Of a stretch of 64,000 bases of DNA, positions 58,003-64,000 are shown in pieces (within the stretch, counting starts at the first letter, position 1; every line of letters begins with the position of its first letter). The notes beneath the pieces are model-generated. The model did no database searches. It saw only the letters and a list, made by a program, of their open reading frames with translations, and was not told the DNA's origin. This DNA is from Cricetomys ansorgei (lineage: Eukaryota; Chordata; Mammalia; Rodentia; Nesomyidae). The stretch lies in NCBI GenBank assembly GCA_026225945.1, contig JAMJFZ010000239.1:30456501-30520500 (forward strand). Direction: 5' to 3'. A program made the translations under genes and the position numbers.

Positions 58003-58694
58003 ATGTATTTAGTCGTCAGCCCTTGTGCTAAAGACTTTTCTCAATCTCAAAAACTCTCAGGAAAGCCTAAGTGTAGCCATGAGATGCTTTAACAAGAACT
58101 AAGGCCCTGAAATGCCAACGTGGCTTCTAATTTCAAACCCAATTCACAGATTCAATCTTTCTGTAGTAGTGTGGCCCTCATCAGGTACTCTCTTGCAATA
58201 TGAATATTCTAGCAACTTAACACATGCTTGTGAAAACGTTTATTTAACTTAGCTTACTCAGTTATTTAAAAAAAAAAATCTGTGACAAAAATCAGTAAAC
58301 AGAAGCAGGAAAGCCATGGGAATGAGCATAAAGAAAAATGAATAAAAATAATAGGACTAAGGAAATCGGAATCATAAAGGTGTGAGCCACCACCACATGG
58401 CCATGGGTTAATTTATATAGTCTTGGTATGTATGGATGTGTGAGCAAATGGAACTTGACAGCAGCCCTGATCACTACTGATTTCTATGCAACATGACATA
58501 GGCAGGCACTTCCTGATTTGATCAGATTATTCATATATAATAGAAGTGGACTTCTGTTCTCTTTAAAGATATATGTGTATATTTATATTGTCTCTGATCA
58601 TGTTTTTGTGAGCAGATAAATGGACAATTGCCATAGTTTGCTCAGTGTGTATGCATGTAGCTGAGTCTTTACACTTATGTAAACAAAGGAGTCT
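58003..58694. other. Unique AT-rich sequence
   Basis: No gene or recognised repeat. Confidence 0.4.
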
Positions 58695-58832
58695 AGATAG
58701 TACTTCTCACGTTTTAATATGCGTGTCAATCATCTGTAGAGCCTGGAAAATGGAAGGCTCTAATTTAGAAGGTTTGGGATGGTGCCTTAAGTTCTGCATT
58801 TCTGTGTGAGGTCAATGCCACTAGTCTGTGAA
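58695..58832 (+). mobile_element. MER5A-like hAT MITE relic, plus strand
   Basis: AGTACTTCTCACGTTTTAAT (for CAGTGGTTCTCAAACTTTAG), TGCGTGTCAATCATCTGTAG, TTCTGCATTTCTGTGTGAGG and GCCACTAGTCTGTGAAACAG follow MER5A from left terminus to right. The match to the inverted-repeat ends is decayed. Confidence 0.72.
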
Positions 58833-60002
58833 ACAGATTTTGATCGGGAAGAAGGAAAGAAAGTAGATACAGTCATGTATTGCGCACACACGTTTTTGAT
58901 CAAGCAGGTATGCCCTTTGGGACCACCAACAATGGACTTTATTTCAATTTTAGAATCCCAACCATTTTCTCGACAGATCCAAGGTGCTTCTGATTGTCTA
59001 CATACTTCTTTTCATATATAACTACTTTCCACTTCTGACTCTGTTGGGGAACAGTTTCCTAAAGGTTTCAAAACACATCCCTGGTCCTTTTCAAGAAGAG
59101 GTCTGGGAAGAACCACCTCATTGTTAGTTGTTCATTAATAGTTCTCTTACTGACAACTTAGATGCATGCATCAATATCTTGTTATCCTTCTCCCAAGAGC
59201 ACACTGCATTTGCAAAACTCAGCTCCAAATACCCTAAGTGTTCTGGTCACTCCTTACTGATCCTGTAATTACTACGAATAAGCTGGGGTTCAAAATCTAA
59301 TTTTAGTTCATTTGTCTGTGTACAGTAAAACAAAATCACTGAGGACCTACCTCTAGTCTTAAGTCCAATCTCCAGAAAGTAGTAATTAGGGACAAAAAGG
59401 CTCCAAAAGTGGTCTTCTCTAGACAATCACACTATGACACAGGTCAGATGAGGAGAATGTGCCTGCCTGCTTTTCATTAGCAGTTCAGAGAGTTGCGTTC
59501 TGGAATCGTCACAATAGGATGTATTTTGAAAATATTCCCAAATATTTCTTATTCTTAACATCCTGGAGATGGTTTGAACTCATTAATATTTATGTGCTAA
59601 TGTCGAGCCACAAATTGGAGTGTTCTCTCCCATCGGTCTCATAACCCACTGGCAACTTTTAATATCCAGAAATATTTATTTCAATCTACTTTTAAAGATT
59701 ACAATAAACTTTTTATGTGATAGCCTAACAAATTGAAGAAAATGTGCAGAAAATTCAGATTATTGATTTATGATATTTGAGAGATACAAAGTAGAACTAT
59801 TTCCGAATGTCTGGTTTTAAAACTCAGCATGGAAACCCTGACAACCAGATTCAATGTTTATACATCATTGAAGATTCTCATTCTTAAGACTTGAAAGCCA
59901 ATAATTTGCTAACTTCTCTAGTACTCAGAATAACACATGGCTCAGTCCTTATAGCCATACAACCCACTTTAGTTGTATTATTTGAAATTCAGGGAGGTAA
60001 AG
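58833..60002. other. Unique AT-rich sequence, no gene seen
   Basis: No gene or recognised repeat. Confidence 0.45.
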
Positions 60003-60145
60003 GAGGTCAGAGTGTTGGCCTCTCACCCATATCAAGCAGATCACACCTCCTATAACTCCAGCTCCTGGGAATCTCATGTCCTCATTTGGCCTCTATGGGT
60101 ACCCATACACATACACGCATAAGTAAAAATTAAACAAATGTTCCA
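60003..60145 (+). mobile_element. B3-type SINE, plus strand
   Basis: CTCCTATAACTCCAGCTCCT, GGGAATCTCATGTCCTCATT, TGGCCTCTATGGGTACCCAT and ACACATACACGCATAAGTAA with an A-rich end are the B3 body. The tRNA-like head is largely lost to decay. Confidence 0.85.
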
Positions 60146-61689
60146 GGGCTTTCTATAACTCAGCAAAGCATCTCACTTCTGATTGGAGCTTCTCATTTGA
60201 ATTGGATAGAGTAACGAGTAAAACTAGCCACAGACGCTTCTGTAAACAATTCCAGCTTTTTCATCACTCTGTATGTTGACTGTGAATTGCCATTGAATAC
60301 ACGCAAGTGTGTGTTTTCCAATGGGATGATTTTCTAGGAATCCTTAAAAGCAGCTCGGTTGGCTCCTGAGTGTTAGTCTCTTACTCCAGGAACCATATTT
60401 ATAATGCCTTGTGCTCATCTCCCTATCCAGTGTAAATGCTTTTGCCCTAGAGACTATCTTCTTACTACTTCTCTCTCAGTGTCTTGAGCTCTATGTTATG
60501 TCACAATTTTAAGACAAATTCCTAAGAAGTCATTTTTAATACGTAACTTGTCTATTGCTTCATTTACAGATTACTCTGATGCTGGTAGAATAAGAACAGT
60601 ATTGCGTTGTTTTCCAATGAAATAATTAAAAGACAGAGAAATATCACAAGGGATCTTAGAGATCCCCAGCAGAGCCATTACATGATACCCTGGAAGCTGG
60701 TGTGCCCTCTTTGGAGACCTTAATCTAGTTAATGAATGAATTTAAGAATGACCAAGAATAGAAGGTCCAGGACAAAGAATGGACTTAAACAGAACCTTGA
60801 GGACACTCTATTGGAGGTGAAAAGGAAAACACCAAGGAAGGCAGGTGCCTCACAGTTGTCTAGAAGGAAGGAGGAGAATGGAGAAGAGAAGGAACAAAAC
60901 CAGGCTGCTTGTGAGGCAACGCAGAGGTCAGCCACTGGTGTCAGGGACTTTAGAAAAAAATGTAAGGAAACTCCAAGCATTAGTTAGGGACTTTAAGGGC
61001 ATACTGAGGCTCTGGTCAGGATCTAAAAGAAAAAGACAGAAGAGAAGAAAAAAAAAGAGTTATGCCTTCCTGACTCCAGTCTCAGAAAGGTGGGCAGACT
61101 CACCCGATGGTGGTTCGTGGGGACTGTAACGGGCGCCTGGAATTCTGAAAAGTACATTATCTTAAGGTGAACCTGCCTCCAAAAGAGTGGGAGGCTCCAG
61201 ACCTGCACTTGATTGACCCTTAAAGAAGCAGATTGGGGTGTGTCTCCACCTACAGGTAGAGTCCAGTCTTTACAGTATCCTACAACAAACTAACACATTT
61301 AAAGAACCAATTTTAGGAGAGCTTGCCAAGAGGATAAGCTGGTAAATAAAAAGAGATGAAAAATGTAGTGGATAGTCAGATCCAATATAAAAGGATAAGA
61401 ACTTGGCTAAGTGCCTTTATTTACAACTCTACTGAAAGACATGACTTTGGTGTGAAGTAAAACTTGTGTAGGAAATTATTTGCTGACTCAGCTACTACCT
61501 GAGACCTATCAATAGATGGGGGTGTTTCCTTTAGAGCTGGACCCACAAGATAAATTTGAAAAACTGTGCTTTCCATTAAGGCTGATCTTGAGGGTGTGGA
61601 TGACATCTGATTTCACCAATGAGCAGTTGACTAAAGAGTTTGGGGCATCATACCCATGTCTGCTACAGAAAAATAAAATGAAAACTCAT
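60146..61689. other. Unique sequence with a purine-rich segment
   Basis: 60736-61070 is purine-rich on the plus strand and encodes short lysine/arginine-rich open frames (83 and 94 codons, overlapping in two frames). Nothing else is recognised. See findings. Confidence 0.4.
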
Positions 61690-61797
61690 GCCACATATTT
61701 TACTATGCCTGGAACTTTCCTAGGTTCTATCTTTTTATTGGTCATACGCTACAATAATGAGTCCTAGCACAGAATTTTCTGTGCAGTAGATATTATC
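61690..61797 (-). mobile_element. Possible MIR remnant, minus strand
   Basis: TTTACTATGCCTGGAACTTT, CCTAGGTTCTATCTTTTTAT and GTGCAGTAGATATTATCACT resemble the reversed MIR tail, TGTGCCAGGCACTGTTCTAA then GTAGGTACTATTATC. Only partial. Confidence 0.4.
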
Positions 61798-61826
61798 ACT
61801 TAGTGGCATTGAATTTAGTAATTGGC

Positions 61827-61925
61827 ATTAAATGGAGCCCAGGCTATCTTTGAACTCATGGCAATCCTCCTGTCTCAGCTGTAATCCCCAAGTGCCGGGA
61901 TTACAGACATGAGCTACCATATTCA
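61827..61925 (-). mobile_element. Old B1/7SL-type SINE, minus strand
   Basis: GAGCCCAGGCTATCTTTGAA, CTCATGGCAATCCTCCTGTC and CCAAGTGCCGGGATTACAGA match a reversed monomeric 7SL-derived SINE (proto-B1 type: GCCTGGAGTGC-lacking, with GGATTACAGGCATGAGC). Right arm only. Confidence 0.8.
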
Positions 61926-62106
61926 TCAAATATCTTTATATGAAAGATTAAAGAAAACAGACGCAGAGATGGAGATCACAGAAATTTGTTGCATAAACTT
62001 ACACGCATCATACTCTACTGATGTAAGAATCTTAGTGGGCCGTCACATCTTCAACCCACTTCTCAGTGAGGCTTAAAAAAAGAAATTTTAAATTACATTA
62101 TAAGAG

Positions 62107-62490
62107 GATTATTAGTTAGCTTTTGTCACTGTGACCAAAATACCTGACACTAACAACTCAAAGGAAATTAACAGTTTCAGAGGTTTTAGTCCGTAGCTAT
62201 TTTTCTCCACATTTGTGGACTTCTTAGGACAGAGCATCGTGGTGGGTAAGAGTCTGTGGCAGCGGAGAGGTGTCCCCTGGAAGATAGGAAACACAAAGAG
62301 AGACCGGAAGGAGCCAAGACAAGATACCTACAAGGATCAGCTCCTGTCCTATCTCCTGCTCCTCCTCCTGCTTGATTCCTAACATTTGCAGAATCTTCCA
62401 AGCAATTTCTAGCAGCTAGTGACCTAGAATTTATCACAAGCTGTCGTCTCCCCCAAGGTGGGGGGAGGGGCATTTTATATTCAAGCCGCA
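62107..62490 (-). mobile_element. Rodent MER-type repeat (URR1-like; name uncertain)
   Basis: GTTAGCTTTTGTCACTGTGA, CCAAAATACCTGACACTAAC, AACAGTTTCAGAGGTTTTAG and GCATCGTGGTGGGTAAGAGT give the left half of the family. The right half (CTCCTGTCCTATCTCCTGCT to GGGCATTTTATATTCAAGCC) is diverged. Open frames on the minus strand here have no protein meaning. Confidence 0.7.
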
Positions 62491-64000
62491 ACAAGGTTTA
62501 CATAGAGAAAAGTGACTATCTGTCCGTTCGTCTTCTGTCACATTTCCAGCTATTTTCTTCTTAATGAGAATTGAAAAGTAAAGCAAAGGGCTCTGGGAGA
62601 AATAGACTAGATATTTACTTTGCTTCTTAGCAATGTATTTGCATGTTTGATTTTTCCATAGCAGGCTATGGAAAATAAAATTTCAGGTAGAAACATTCAG
62701 TCATTGATAAATGGAGTTAGGAAAGGGAATCAAAGGACGGTCTGATTTAGGATAGACTGGGATGGATGGAGTATTTCAATAAACGGGGATAAGTCAAGGA
62801 ATGATTTTCCAAAAGAAGTAAAAGATCTAAGCCCTATGAATGCACCACAGAGCCGTGAGTCATGAGTCTTTGTAGGGTCCTCTGGTTAACATCGTTTAGT
62901 AAAGAATTGTAAAGCTTTCAGCTTGAAAACAAACAATTCCATTGTGCTGCAATTCTGTGGATCAGTAACTTGAGCTGGCTAGGCTCACTAAGGGTTTCCT
63001 ATGAGAGTCATATAGCTGCTATGATTTGTGTCTCTACCAGGGCTGGTTGGTCTAAACTAGCCCGTGGGTTTAGTGTGTCCTGAAAAGAGAGAAGCAAGAA
63101 GAAAGTAGGAAGAAAAAAATCTGCTGCTAAAAAGCATAATCGGTACCAAAGAGAGAAATCGTGCTTTGTTTTTTATGAAATAGATAATAAGGGGGTTAGA
63201 ACAGAAGCCTGGATGGATAGAGAGTGAAAAGACATCTTCCTTTCAACATGGTGAGATAAAGGAGCCAGTCACATAAAGACCTTGGAGGAAGTGTTTTGGT
63301 AAAATGGTACAGAAACCCTGATGCAGATTTACATGCATCCCGATTAACAGCTTGTTTTTTTAAAGAAATCAAAATAAAGAAGTAAAAGGCTGATTATGTC
63401 TTGTTCGTTGCACGTTACCATGGCATCTGCGCTTAACCTGGGTCTGTAGCCATATTCTACGTTTCCAGTGTGTCTACTCTTTCCCTCCCACAGCATGTCT
63501 CACATGTGGCGAGATGCTAGAAGTTCACAGATTAAAAAGGCAAGGTTTAGTAATAGTAATTTTAAAACAATATACTAATAATGAAAACAAAACTCTCTGT
63601 GGTCTAATATCACAGACTCACGAGTGATCCAAAAGGACCCCGATTAATGACAATAAAGTCATAGTGTCTGCTCTGAGAAAAGCAAACAACTTTCATCAGC
63701 TGGTTGCCAAACAGCATTTCAGTTGTCACAGCTCACAGCCAGGATGACTGGCAAAGGCAGAACCAAGCACCATGCTGTAATGTCCCAGTAGTGAGGGATG
63801 ATACCACTCACTGGATATAACACAGTGACTTCTACAAATTGAGTTGCTGGAGGTTGGGGTTGAACAGGGCTGCTGGCTCCAGGTAAGATCTGTCCAATGT
63901 GGTCACCATCATTTTACTGACGCCCAATCATGGTTCTTACTGCTTCGGGTCACAGGGTTTTCTTTCTTTTAAAGAAGAGAAGATATGACTTTTCTGATAT
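62491..64000. other. Unique AT-rich sequence, no gene seen
   Basis: No gene or recognised repeat. A CTCCAGGTAAGATC splice-donor-like motif lies at about 63875-63888, with no other exon support. Confidence 0.4.

Noticed and set aside
63835..63890. Possible exon end with CTCCAGGTAAGATC
   Set aside because: A single donor-like motif occurs by chance many times in 64 kb. No acceptor, long frame or homology was seen.
1..64000. tRNA, snRNA, 7SL, 5S or rRNA gene or pseudogene
   Set aside because: I looked for the A/B-box pairs outside SINEs and for U6-, 7SK- and 5S-like openings. I saw only SINE-derived promoter boxes, all mutated.

Overview
The window is nuclear DNA from a mammal, most likely a muroid rodent (mouse, rat, hamster or vole type). 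The diagnostic features are B1 SINEs (7SL-derived, with the CTTTAATCCCAGCA box), B3/B4-type and ID-type tRNA-derived SINEs, rodent L1 3' ends of the Lx type, and a rodent medium-reiteration repeat present eight times. Older mammal-wide layers are also present: MIR, L2, an L3/CR1 piece, MER5, MLT1 and L1M 3' ends. I cannot fix the species. The few clean young elements (no intact L1, IAP or modern B2) do not decide between murine and cricetid rodents.

I find no convincing protein-coding exon, tRNA, rRNA or other RNA gene. Every open frame is short (148 codons or fewer), and most lie in repeats or low-complexity sequence. The window is best read as intergenic or deep intronic DNA. All coordinates for decayed repeats are approximate, because they were judged by eye against remembered family features and not by alignment.

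Layout. 0-12 kb: mostly unique AT-rich DNA with a dispersed ~850 bp repeat (876-1722), an L1 3' end (2406-2945), two MER5-type relics and a B1. 12-16 kb: an old L1 ORF2 fragment split by a second L1 3' end and an (ATT)n tract, then a long L2 copy. 17-25 kb: B1, a rodent MER-type repeat, L1 ORF2, L1M, SINEs and an L3/CR1 relic. 25-27.4 kb: a duplicated 79 bp unit with a (CA)25 tract, the second copy of the ~850 bp repeat and a CpG-dense unique stretch. 28-36 kb: MIRs, rodent MER-type repeats and an L1 3' end. 36.3-37.9 kb: a probable ERV LTR with possible internal sequence. 38-52 kb: B1s, L1 3' ends, two recent-looking tandem duplications (128 bp and 155 bp), an MLT1, a second LTR-like block, and SINEs carrying TG/CA tracts. 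52-64 kb: L1M pieces, rodent MER-type repeats, minisatellites, MER5A and B3, ending in unique DNA.

How the parts fit: all eight copies of the rodent MER-type repeat, all but one of the rodent L1 pieces, the MLT1 and the ERV LTR have their sense strand on the minus strand. That skew is typical of introns, where elements sense to the gene tend to be lost. It suggests, without proving, that a gene transcribed on the plus strand spans the window. I see no previously undescribed biological system here. The observations most worth checking are the CpG-dense stretch, the orientation skew, the three local tandem duplications and the two LTR-like blocks.
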